Positions 10,343 through 19,933 of a stretch of DNA of 64,000 nucleotides are shown piece by piece. Positions within the stretch are counted from its first letter, which is position 1; each line of letters opens with the position of its first letter. The stretch is from Thamnocephalis sphaerospora (lineage: Eukaryota; Zoopagomycota; Zoopagomycetes; Zoopagales; Sigmoideomycetaceae): positions 1 through 64,000 of the forward strand of contig KZ992438.1 in NCBI GenBank assembly GCA_003614735.1. The letters run 5' to 3'. The position numbers and the translations under genes are program-made. The notes under the pieces are model-generated. The model did no database searches, was not told the DNA's origin, and worked only from the letters and a program-made list of their open reading frames with translations.

Positions 10343-10632
10343 GTTGGCAGCAATGGCAGATACAGCAGTGGTCAGCGTGTCGCGTCCAAGGACCGGTGAT
10401 CCAAGCAGTAGCGACGGGTTGGCGCGTTAGAATGTGGAGACAACAGCGAGAAGAAGAGATCGCGGAGCGCGTCGGGTAGCGTACAGCCGAGTCCGAGAGT
10501 GTCTTGGTGCTATTTCTACCGTGGCGCATCCGCCATCGCCGCCAGTGGGTTCGCTTGCTCTTCCCACCTCAGTACACTTGCTGACGTTGCCTGATCCACG
10601 ACCTGCGCTGCGCGTGCATACAACACAACGCA
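10343..10632. promoter_or_regulatory. Bidirectional promoter region, COA3 and NFS1
   Basis: The 290 bases between two divergent start codons. I see no clear TATA box. The region nearest NFS1 is rich in C and CT-containing words, as in other housekeeping promoters of this window. Confidence 0.5.
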
Positions 10633-12586
10633 ATGACGCCTCTGGTCCGTCTCGCTGGCCGTCGCTACGGAGCGGCCGCACGCCTGGCTGGCGCGATCCG
10701 ACCCAATATGGCCTGTTTGGCCGGTGCACAGACACGCTGCCTAAGCGCCACAGTGCGCGCTCACCAGGAGGCCGCTGCAGCCACCAAGCCAAAGCAGGCG
10801 GCACCGATCGCGGGTGTGTACCGGCGGTGGCGCACTGTTGCGCAGCGAGCATGCTAACATGTTGCGCAAAGCAGATTCGCTTGGCTTTGAGGAAAAGGCG
10901 GTGCGCCCAGCTGCGCGTCCCGTCTATCTGGACATGCAGGCGACGACGCCCACAGACCCGCGTGTGCTTGATGCTATGCTGCCATTCATGACACAGCAGT
11001 ATGGCAATCCGCACTCGCGCACACATCAGTATGGCTGGGAGTCGGAGGCGGCTGTGGACAAGGCGCGCGAGGTAGGCGGTCGGCGAGCAGTGCGGCGGTT
11101 GCTGGTGCAAACGTCATATCTGATGGGCTATCGTGGCCATTCGTATGTAGCATGTGGCAGCACTGATCAACGCCGATCCAAAAGAGATCATTTTCACATC
11201 AGGAGCAACCGAGTCCAACAACACGTCCATCAAGGGCGTCGCTCACTTTTACCGTGAACGCAAGCGGCACATCATTACCACACAGACGGTAGGTGGCGAC
11301 GGGGGCACAGATTAGCGGTGGACTGGCCTGACTTGGATGCGACCTGTGCTCTGGACGGTGCGTAGGAGCACAAGTGCGTGCTCGACTCGTGCCGCTATCT
11401 GCAGGAGGAGGGCTTTGAGGTGACCTATCTGCCAGTGATGCAAAATGGCCTGGTCGATCTGGCCGAGCTGGAAAAGGCGATCCGGCCCGATACGGCACTC
11501 GTATCGGTGATGACGGTCAACAACGAGATTGGTGTGGTGCAGCCGGTTGCCGAGATTGGCCGCATTTGCCGCGCGCGCAAGGTGTTCTTCCACACGGACG
11601 CTGCGCAGGCGTTTGGCAAGATCCCTCTCGATGTGAACGCAATGCAGGTCGATCTCATGTCCATTTCTGGACACAAGCCCTACGGTCCAAAGGGTGTTGG
11701 TGCGCTGTATGTGCGCCGTCGGCCGCGTGTCCGGCTTATGCCGCTCATGTCTGGCGGCGGTCAGGAGCGTGGCCTGCGCAGTGGCACCGTGCCTTCACCG
11801 CTGGTGGTCGGTCTGGGCGAGGCAGCTCGCATTGCCAAGGAGGAGATGGCAGTAAGTAGTACGACGTTGCAGTGCGTCTCCAACAGATGCGGTTGCACGG
11901 CCGATGATTATAACGCTGCAGTGCTGGGACCATGCGCCGCTTGTGCGTGCGCGGTTGCGGCCCTGATTGGCGTGCATAACGCCTTTGTGGCCGATGCACA
12001 TCCAGGCAGACTAGGCAGCAGGGGTGATGAGGCCATACGCAAACACTGGCGCGATCTTTATGCGTACGCATACGGCATTACTAACGATTTTTGATGCGTC
12101 CAGTACGATAGCGCACATGTGTCGCGTCTGTCCAAGCGTCTGATCGACGGAATCACCTCGCATGTGAGCCACGTGGTGCGCAACGGCGATCCCGAGCACA
12201 GCTATCCAGGCAAGTAGACTGTAGTAGCGATCAGACACATTGCCGACATCTAACTGTGCTGCACAGGCTGTGTCAACCTCTCGTTTGCCTTTGTGGAGGG
12301 CGAGTCGCTGCTCATGGCGCTCAAGGATATTGCGCTCAGCAGTGGCAGCGCATGCACCTCTGCTTCTCTGGAGCCGTCGTACGTGCTGCGTGCGCTGGGT
12401 GCCGAAGAGGACATGGCGCACAGCAGCATCCGGTTTGGCATCGGCCGCTTCACCACCGAGGAGGAGGTTGACTTTGTCGTAGACCGTGTGTGCCAGCATG
12501 TGGACCGGCTACGCGAAATGAGCCCGCTGTGGGAGATGGTGCAGGAGGGCATTGATTTGAAGAGTATCCAGTGGTCACAGCATTAG
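10633..12586 (+). CDS. NFS1: Mitochondrial cysteine desulfurase NFS1
   Basis: Six exons (10633-10813, 10875-11071, 11151-11288, 11366-11851, 12104-12209, 12267-12586) give 475 residues. The N terminus is an Arg/Ala-rich mitochondrial presequence. The PLP enzyme follows: [20 protein letters not shown], the substrate-binding [35 protein letters not shown], the PLP lysine in [23 protein letters not shown] and the active-site cysteine loop [19 protein letters not shown]. It supplies sulfur for Fe-S cluster assembly and tRNA thiolation, with ISD11 and ISU1. The fifth intron is GC-AG (CCAG|GCAAGT); the fourth is unusually long at 252 bases. All family landmarks are present, so the gene looks functional. 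Confidence 0.97.
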
Positions 12587-13132
12587 ATTGGCGTACGCTG
12601 GATAGGAGGACGCTGTTCAGGCAATAACTCGGATGTGGCAGCAGCCCAGCCTACGGCGAGACTGTTGGCAAAGGGAACGTTTGTTCATAAACGGCAGCAG
12701 CTCAATAGCACACCCAGCTGGTATATTGTGGCGTGTCGCCGACTGCATAGCTAATCAGTGTATTGTTGTGGATAAGTGACAGAAACAGTGACGATAAACG
12801 GGACCATAGCGTCAACAATAGACGTGCCATCCACAGTGCGCTCGGCTAAGATAGATGGATGAAGCCATGGGGGTTCATGGATGCTACTCGTAAGGAATAG
12901 GGCGATACAATAGAAAGAAAACAAAGAAACGACGGCGACAGCAACTCTGTGGTGGGCTGCCGAACAGCCGGCGCGCGAGGCCGTGCAAAAATGGCATTGC
13001 CAACATCTAGAAAATGGCGCGTGGGAAAAGGCGCAAGTGGGTGGGTACGCCAGCACAGCGCGACGGCTATGACGTACGCGCCACAGCGACAGCGCGGCCA
13101 CGATATTACCCAGACAAGCCAGTGGTTGCTGC
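12587..13132. other. Intergenic between convergent genes
   Basis: About 545 bases between the 3' ends of NFS1 and SYS1. Frames here that run into SYS1 on the minus strand are shadows. Nothing else is seen. Confidence 0.5.
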
Positions 13133-13918
13133 TCAGGCTCTTCCAGGCTGTCCATCAGCCAGCTCGCCTGCCGGCTTGGAGGCTGTTGCCGTGGTAACCG
13201 TCTGCGGTACCATTTCGTAGGAGACGCCGCTGCGCTTTCGCTTGTGTTCGCCAATAGCACGCGCCACACGCTTGCCCATTGCGCCGAATCGGCCGCGTCC
13301 TGATCCGCCCTCCTCCTCGGTGGCGTATGCGTCGCTGTCTGTAAAGTCTTCCATGTGGATAACGGCTGCATGGCGATGCTGCGCTTCCTCCTCGTCGCCG
13401 GCAGTGTCATGCGCCCCATCATCGGCGCGTGCCGCGGGTGCATTGCCACCGCTTAGCATGATCGGCTCCATCTCGCGCCGCATACACACCCACTCGCCGC
13501 CGATGCTCATTGCGCAGCAGGAAGCGAGGTTCAGCGCCCACCAGAACACCGTCGTCGGCAGATGGCCCGAATAGTAGCTGGTGAAGATCAGGTGAAGAAA
13601 GTGTAGCGTCACCACATAGTCCAAGCAGAGTCGTGCTCGTTCGACGATGCGGAGCAGTAGCAGTACGCTCACGGCAGCGCAGCCCATGACGCCCAGGCCC
13701 AGTGTCCAGCCAAATACTGTGTCGCCGCGATACACACGATAGTCGAGCACATGCGCCAGCGCAGTCTCTTGTCCGCTGAATGCCTCCATCAGCAGCGTGG
13801 CCAGACAAAGCAGTGTGTAATAGCAGGACTGCATGGCGGCAATCTGCGATAGAATAAGCCAGGGGTCCCAGACCGAGGCGCGGAACTTTGCGCCGCTGGA
13901 ATGTCCGCGGGACGCCAT
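13133..13918 (-). CDS. SYS1: Golgi membrane protein SYS1 with acidic C-terminal extension
   Basis: One exon, 261 residues. The family signature is clear: WDPWLILSQIAAMQSCYYTLL near the N terminus, four hydrophobic helices (about 23-45, 67-88, 98-117, 119-138), RIVERARLCLDYVVTLHFLHLI between the second and third, and the closing WWALNLASCCAMSIGGEWVC plus MRREMEPIML. SYS1 is a multispanning Golgi protein that recruits the Arf-like GTPase ARL3/ARFRP1. The core ends at about residue 155; the remaining 100 residues are a charged cytosolic tail (GDEEEAQ, TEEEGGSGRGR, HKRKRSG) longer than in yeast or animals. The ATG sits directly before the conserved N terminus. Confidence 0.93.
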   Translation of the reverse strand: MASRGHSSGAKFRASVWDPWLILSQIAAMQSCYYTLLCLATLLMEAFSGQETALAHVLDYRVYRGDTVFGWTLGLGVMGCAAVSVLLLLRIVERARLCLDYVVTLHFLHLIFTSYYSGHLPTTVFWWALNLASCCAMSIGGEWVCMRREMEPIMLSGGNAPAARADDGAHDTAGDEEEAQHRHAAVIHMEDFTDSDAYATEEEGGSGRGRFGAMGKRVARAIGEHKRKRSGVSYEMVPQTVTTATASKPAGELADGQPGRA

Positions 13919-15090
13919 GGTTCAATAGAGTATAATGGGCGAGCTAATGGGCACAGTGTGCGCGCGCGTGTGTAGCGCCAATTGATGCTCAGTAAAAGTC
14001 GCGGCGGTTGCGTAGCATAAGCGAGACGCCCGGCGTGAGAGAATAGGTGCAATGTGGCGTGTGGGGAGCGAGGACGAGATGCGATGCGGGTGATGTGTGC
14101 TAGGTAAAGGGGCGCTGGACTTTCTTTGGGTGGAGCACCAGGCCGCCTCAGGCCGCCTCAGGCCAGATACGCCGTCGCACAGGCGACCACGGACTGCCAC
14201 GCGTGCAGCCATACTAGATTTATACGGCTAATACTACGCTAGAATCATGCTCAGCGCTGCATCACTGATCGGAAAATGCGTTTCAGTACAAATCGACCCA
14301 CTTTTTTCTGCTGTCGAGCTCAACCAGCAAGCACAGTCGCGCTCTGCGTGTTCTGCTACCATGTCACTTGATACAGACAGCTGCGGTTGTAGGCAGCGCA
14401 CACCACAATGTACTCCTTTACCAGCTTTACGTGGCACCTGCTGCCTAGACTGCTGCTTTACCCTTGATATGGCGCGCCCATTCGCGCACCTACTGCATCT
14501 CATGCAGCATGTTTGGGCTTGGCTCACCTGTTCCTGTCTGCAGCTGCAGCTCTAGCGCAGCAATGCCTAAATCTCGCCGATGCACCCCTGGCACTCGCTC
14601 TGCTACTTGACCCAAGATCTTGACAAGTGTACGCAGCATGTTTTGTTCGTCTCAGATACATTGAAGATTGCAAAGCACCGTTTCACCCTTTGACGCTTAC
14701 CGATTGCAAAGTGTTTTGTTGCAAGTGATACTGCGGCGCTAGTATCACTGCAGTTTACAACGCCATCGTATGCCTTATGGGCGTTGGGCGTGGCGCAAGA
14801 CTTTGCAAAGTGCAAACAATTCGTGCGCACATACGTTTCGTCACGCCACCTGCATTGCTTGCAGCGTAGCGCCATACTGGGCGGTAAAAGTGGTGCATCT
14901 GATGCGATACACGCCGTCTGTCCGTAGCCTGACTGGCACAACGCCTCATTACTTTGGAGATTTAAAGACATCATCCGCACCACGTCTCTTGCATGGCTTC
15001 CTCCTCATTCTCTTTACGTGCTCAGCATACCTTGCAGCTTGTTGAAATATATTCTCTGTCCATTCGCGCCGCTCTAGCACGGTTCTCATC
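13919..15090. other. Intergenic, divergent upstream region of SYS1 and the next gene
   Basis: Contains two and a half copies of GGCCGCCTCA at 14141-14165. A TATA-like AAATATATTC lies at about 15045, some 45 bases before the next start codon. Frames at 14234-14555 on both strands have no recognisable domain, and I do not call them. Confidence 0.45.
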
Positions 15091-15354
15091 ATGCATTGCG
15101 GTGTCAAGCATCTGGTACTTTTGACTATAGTGCTACTCGTCGGCTTTGCCGTTGTAGCTGCTGCCAGTGGTAATGCAACAACATTGGCCAAAAGCACGTC
15201 TAAAGCTACTACAAAACCTAAAGCTACCGCCAAAGCCAAAGTCAAAGCTTCAAAGTGCAAGTCTGGTGTGAGCAGCAATCGCTGCAATCTGTCTTGCACT
15301 CTTGCGGGTGCCATGAGCGGTTTGACAGCCGCCATCGCTTTGTATATGGTCTGA
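15091..15354 (+). CDS. Small secreted or membrane protein, lysine-rich
   Basis: The 87-residue protein has a signal peptide (hydrophobic run at about residues 8-25, ending in AAAS). A KSTSKATTKPKATAKAKVK low-complexity basic stretch follows, then a small cysteine group (SKCKSGVSSNRCNLSC) and a short C-terminal hydrophobic segment (GAMSGLTAAIALYMV). The start region and the residues around the second helix resemble the gene 1.2 kb downstream: both begin after TTCTCATC or TTTTCATC and share the VxLVxFAxVAxA pattern. I take them as tandem paralogues, this one shortened at the C terminus. The TATA-like box about 45 bases upstream supports a real gene. No function can be assigned. Confidence 0.6.
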   Translation: MHCGVKHLVLLTIVLLVGFAVVAAASGNATTLAKSTSKATTKPKATAKAKVKASKCKSGVSSNRCNLSCTLAGAMSGLTAAIALYMV

Positions 15355-16296
15355 GCATTGCATACCGACTAGCGTGCCAGCAAATGGCACTGCCATTTGG
15401 CTGCGCTAGAAAGTCAAGTCCTCACCAAATGCAAGTATCATTATCGGCGTTGTAAGGCTAGACGATGATCCATTTAAAGTCTACACCAAAGGTGCGTGCT
15501 GCCTCAGCTGTACATACTGTCTAAATAAATGTCATTTTGTAAACTATCTACTCAGTCTGGTGTGTGTGGATGGAGGCGGTAGCTGTGTATACTGTGCCGA
15601 ACATGTGTTTTGGACCATGGCTGCAGTATCAGTGTTCAATGGCTCAATACACGTGCATCAGGGCATTGCGCGGCTGTCTATTCTGTGCGCAAACGAGCAT
15701 GCGCGCGTAAAGTACCGCGTCTATTGAGGAATGTGGCCCATTACATGGCGGAACAACGTGGGCACCAGCTTCCCCAAACTCCTCTGTTCAATGTTGGTCA
15801 GCGAGTCATTATTGCTGCGTGCAGTCCTTTGTTCGGGCCTACCCGGAAGTCTGTCGCCTTTTCCAGCAAAATTGCTTGGCTTTTTTGCCTCTCTGTTACA
15901 AATGTCGGGTCTTTTTCTTGGCATGCTTTCTGCTTGGAAATATCTCTCTTTAGATGTCTCAATTGCGAATCTTGTGTCGCCAAAGCTGGCGCTCGACCCC
16001 TCAAGAGCTTGGAATGAGGAGGACAGTGAACCACTAATGCACCACGTGCTGATTCCAAGATACACTAAACGCAGGCTGCACAGACATCCTAAAGTTTATA
16101 AACTACAAGCCAGGCTGCTGCAAAGGTCTGCGCAGCGCTCGGTACTTCATTCTTTTCCACTGACAGCATTGCCTCACAGCAGCATACTCGCAAATAGCAT
16201 TCTCTTTCATTTACCGCACGGTTTGCGCAGCCACAGTCTCGCGGACGCCTCTCTCTCTCCCTCTCTCTCGTGCACGTTGTTTCGAGGTTTTTCATC
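15355..16296. other. Intergenic, no gene seen
   Basis: About 940 bases. A pyrimidine run (CTCTCTCTCCCTCTCTCTC, about 16249-16269) lies just upstream of the next start codon and probably belongs to its 5' UTR. The overlapping frames at 15721-16312 look like chance. Confidence 0.5.
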
Positions 16297-16929
16297 ATGC
16301 GCCGCACCGTGAACCGGCTGGTACTGGTCTGCGTGATACTGTTTGTCTGCTTTGCCGCTGTAGCTACTGCCAAGGGCGGTGGCCGTGGTGGTGGTGGCGG
16401 CGGTCGTGGCGGCGGCGGTCGCGGCGGCGGCCTTGGCAGTGGCGCCAAATCCCCGCCGTACAGCGTTTCAGCTAGGCAGCCAGTACGTGCTTCCTATGGT
16501 AATCCCGGTCTAGTATACCTAGCTAGCGGCGGCTATCCAGTATACCCTGGCTGGAGTCACTTCCGGAAGGAAGACGGAAGCTGCGATTCACTCTGCATAC
16601 TTGCCTCGGTCGTGGGCGGATTCGTAGCCGCTGTGTTTCTGTACGCTCTCTACGCATATGTCGTGTTTGCGCTGGCTCAACGTCGTCGCCGCATAAAGGC
16701 ACGTCTTGAGCAGTCCAAGGCACAAGATGCAACACCTGGCAGCGTGGAATCTGGTCAAGTGACCGGTGATTCTTCGTTTGCACGCGAAACCGCAGACACC
16801 AAGCACAGGCTTAGTGTGCCTCACGAAGCATCCACGGTACCCAGCCACGCTTCACAGACATCAACTCCAAACATGCCGCAGCCAGCTTCTGATCCTACTT
16901 TGTCATCGGGAAAGGTAGCTGCTGAATAA
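16297..16929 (+). CDS. Type I single-pass membrane protein with glycine-rich ectodomain
   Basis: Starting at the ATG after TTTTTCATC gives 210 residues. A signal peptide (about 1-25, ending VATA) is followed by a Gly/Arg-rich stretch (KGGGRGGGGGGRGGG...). Next come a short Tyr/Pro ectodomain with a cysteine pair (GSCDSLC), a transmembrane helix (LASVVGGFVAAVFLYALYAYVVFAL), a QRRRRIKAR stop-transfer and a Ser/Thr/Pro-rich cytosolic tail. The CDSLC motif before the helix recurs as CDASC in the gene at 62.7-63.4 kb, and a related SP/Cys/TM layout is seen in the small gene just upstream. A member of a lineage-specific membrane family is the best description. Confidence 0.7.
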   Translation: MRRTVNRLVLVCVILFVCFAAVATAKGGGRGGGGGGRGGGGRGGGLGSGAKSPPYSVSARQPVRASYGNPGLVYLASGGYPVYPGWSHFRKEDGSCDSLCILASVVGGFVAAVFLYALYAYVVFALAQRRRRIKARLEQSKAQDATPGSVESGQVTGDSSFARETADTKHRLSVPHEASTVPSHASQTSTPNMPQPASDPTLSSGKVAAE

Positions 16930-17621
16930 ATGGCATTTGACATTGTCACCAGCGGCGTATACACGTTTGTTCAATCCATCGTTTTGGCGCTGGCACGTAA
17001 TGTGCATATGCAAGCGATGGCAACACCGGATGAGGGTCAGCGTCGACTGGTCACCATAGTGGTACTAGCTGCAAGCCTCTCCGAGCGCCAACCTGGCCAA
17101 ACGCCGCTCAAGTTTGGCCTGATGCATCCGTAAGGCACCGGATGCGCCATGTACGTGCAGCCTGCATTGCCAACAGAATGCCCAGCGTGCTTGCATCGAG
17201 TAAGCACCGAGACTCTGTCTAGTACGCGCAACGCGCATCGCCATTTCACATTGCGAGACAATGTGGCTGGGTGTGGTTACCAATCAATCATCCGCATATC
17301 CTTTACACGCTAAACAATCGCCATCCTAACGTTGTGTTGGCTGGATGCGGCAAACGCACGCTACTCTATCATCGGTGCTGATAGCAGGCGTGCATTGGAT
17401 GCTGGCTTGGTTAGATGCTGTCAAGTTCAAAGATGATGTAAATGACTGACTGCCATATGCTTGCATCATCTGTGATCGTCCCGGACAGCCCAGCACTACA
17501 ATGGAAACGGTACAGTAATGGCCCATATTTATATTGGTTTGCGCTATGCATATCAAAACAATTTACGCGCCCATACAGTGAGCAAGTACGTGCGCGTGTT
17601 GAGTAGACGGAATCCATGTTG
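16930..17621. other. Intergenic between convergent genes
   Basis: About 690 bases with no supported gene; the small open frames on both strands have no domain. Confidence 0.5.
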
Positions 17622-19241
17622 TTAGGCTGCACCGAAGCGGATAGTTTCTATGCTGCTTTTATCCATAAGCAGGTTAACCAGGCATGTGAGGAGTAGATCG
17701 TACTCATCTGTATTTGGCCATAGTGAAGGGAAACGTGACAGGTCATCTCCAATGGCAGTATCAATCAGCCACGCTGGGCAATCTCCATAGATCATATCCT
17801 TTACCAAGCAGATATCTCCGAGCACCGACTGGTATCTGTCTCCAAATGATCGCTGATGCTTGCGGTGAACCGTACCGTCTCTGTTGTAGGACACGAGCGT
17901 TTCATCCAGCTGAATGACGAAGCCGTGGCGTGTTTGTGCCACGGCGAAGGAGTCTGTCAGTATGGCGTTGCACCGAGTGGTAAACGGCGCACCCGGCCGA
18001 TGAGCTGCCGTGGGTAGCGTGTGGTGCAGTACGATGTTTTGGTTTGCGGCGGTGGTGGGAACGCTTAGCAGCAGGTAATCATTGCAGTCGGTGTCGCTGC
18101 TGTTGCCTTCATGTGGCAAGGAGAACCTGGGAAGTGGAAGATGGACGGGCACTGGTGTGGCAATGCTTGCAGTATGCACCAGCTGTGCAGGCTGGTCTAC
18201 AGCAAAACGATAGAGGTACCAGCCGAACACGTTACTTGGGTCATTCTGCATCGTCACGCCATATACCGTGGCCGTGTACTCGTCCGTACGCACAAAGCGG
18301 CACCTGCGCAAGGCACACGGAGGAATAATGTTAGGACATAATACGCCGCGCTCCAAAGCGATCACCACCATCTCCAAGAGCGTAGTGTTGTCGCGAAAAT
18401 TAATCGGTTGCTGAAGCAATGCCCAGCGATCGCGAATTTCATGAGGCACTATTGGACGACTCAGCGAAATGCTGTGCTTCAAGGATGGCTTGCCAGTCTC
18501 CCAGACTTGCAGCACCGATGTGTCAGTAGTACGCAGCATCAAAAAGCACCAGCAGCTCATTTGGCGTTCACGATCATCCAGCCTGGTGTGCGCTGGCAGT
18601 TCGCTCGACCAGGCCAATCGTATAGGCACATGCATGTCATCAGTGTTTGGCGAGTCCGATGAAATGATACGCTCGTCATCTTGCTGATCCTCGCGTACAA
18701 GGTCGCCATCAATGGTGTACACCCTTCTGATTATCGGTCCCCCAGGCTTCCTTCGACGAGCAACATGAATTCCAGCCGAGGTGATAGAGCTGACAGACCA
18801 GGGAGTCGTATTGGCGACGTTTTCCGATAGACGAAAGGTGCGGCGCACGCATCTTCCCTGGCGCAGGTTGCGCTCGGTAAGCACCCGTCGCCGAAATACA
18901 TCCGGCCAAGGAACCTTTGCCTAGAAGCTGCTAGTTTGTCCAGCTGCAGTCGGCTTCTGAGGCTCGCGCTGACTGCCAGTTTGCAAACACCAGTAGAGAA
19001 AGCTCATTTCATGCTCTATGGTATGCGGGGCAAAGGCGTGCATATAGTAGCAACGCCATAGCGCGATGTCGCGCCAAATTGCAGCGTGGAGAGAGCGGCA
19101 GGTTGCCGCAAGACGTGCCGAAGTATAAGGGTCGACATAGCCAAGTAGGCGACGCCTATCGTCTACCGGAAGTATCTTCAAAATGTATACGCACCTTGCT
19201 TCTGCAGCCATGTTGCTGAAAGAGATGTTTGCGTGCGCCAT
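17622..19241 (-). pseudogene. F-box-type protein gene interrupted by an in-frame TAG
   Basis: The N-terminal frame (19241-18921) starts with ATG and carries an F-box (ILPVDDRRRLLGYVDPYTSARLAATCRSLH) followed by IALWRCYYMHAF. It ends at a TAG at 18923-18921. In the same frame, directly after the TAG, the protein continues with VPWPDVFRRRVLTERNLRQGRC, the usual next block of this F-box family (compare NWRHVFSARQQTELNWRLDRC in the gene at 25.7-27.4 kb), and runs open for another 430 residues. I could not place a GT-AG or GC-AG intron in the right phase that removes the stop. The downstream frame has no early ATG of its own. A nonsense change in a once-intact gene is the simplest reading; read-through or an unusual intron remains possible. 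Confidence 0.6.
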
Positions 19242-19933
19242 TGCAAAGGCCGCTGCATGCTACCAGTCGTATGGCAGTTTGCGAACGTGCTGCTGGCACC
19301 GCTGGTGGTCCTCAAAGGCAAACATACACATTTCATGCAATGACACTATGGCAGCGGACCGTACTATCGGGACATGGACCGCGTTGTGCAGCCAGCATCA
19401 AGTGCAAACACTATCAGCTCGTGCAAAAAACCGCGGCCAATTCCTCGTATGTGCTGCAGAATAGGAACACATAAAGATGTGGTTCAACCCGGCATCCGCT
19501 TGCAAGAGTGGTACTGGATAAGATTTTCTCGCTTACACACTGCTTTGCTCAGTAGTGCGGCCCACACAAGCGAATAAAATCGTAAAACGCAAAAATTGTA
19601 TGCTTGCACTATCTGCGCTGCCAGATACATTTCGAGCCAATCCAGCGAGACGTTCCACCTCTGCTACTGGTACCCTTCAAGGTCGCAAGGCTAGCGACAG
19701 GTGACAGTTGGCCCGGCGAACGACGCTTCTAGATTGTTTAGCGATGGACAGGGATACTGAATACAAATTCTCCTTTACTGTGCATGTATGATGATGATAG
19801 TCTGTACAGATAGCCAAGCATGGCCGGAATGGAGGATGAAAAGGCGCAATGACTGCTCCACTCTTGCTGCTACTAGCAATGCTGCCAACGTGGCAGGTTC
19901 ATTGTGGTCACCAAGACTGTCGCAGCGCTACAG
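19242..19933. other. Intergenic, no gene seen
   Basis: Promoter side of the F-box-type gene and 3' flank of the LRR gene. Nothing coding is evident. Confidence 0.45.

Noticed and set aside
14234-14555. Overlapping frames of about 100 codons on both strands
   Set aside because: Cys/Leu-rich without a family match; likely chance in the upstream region of the gene at 15091.
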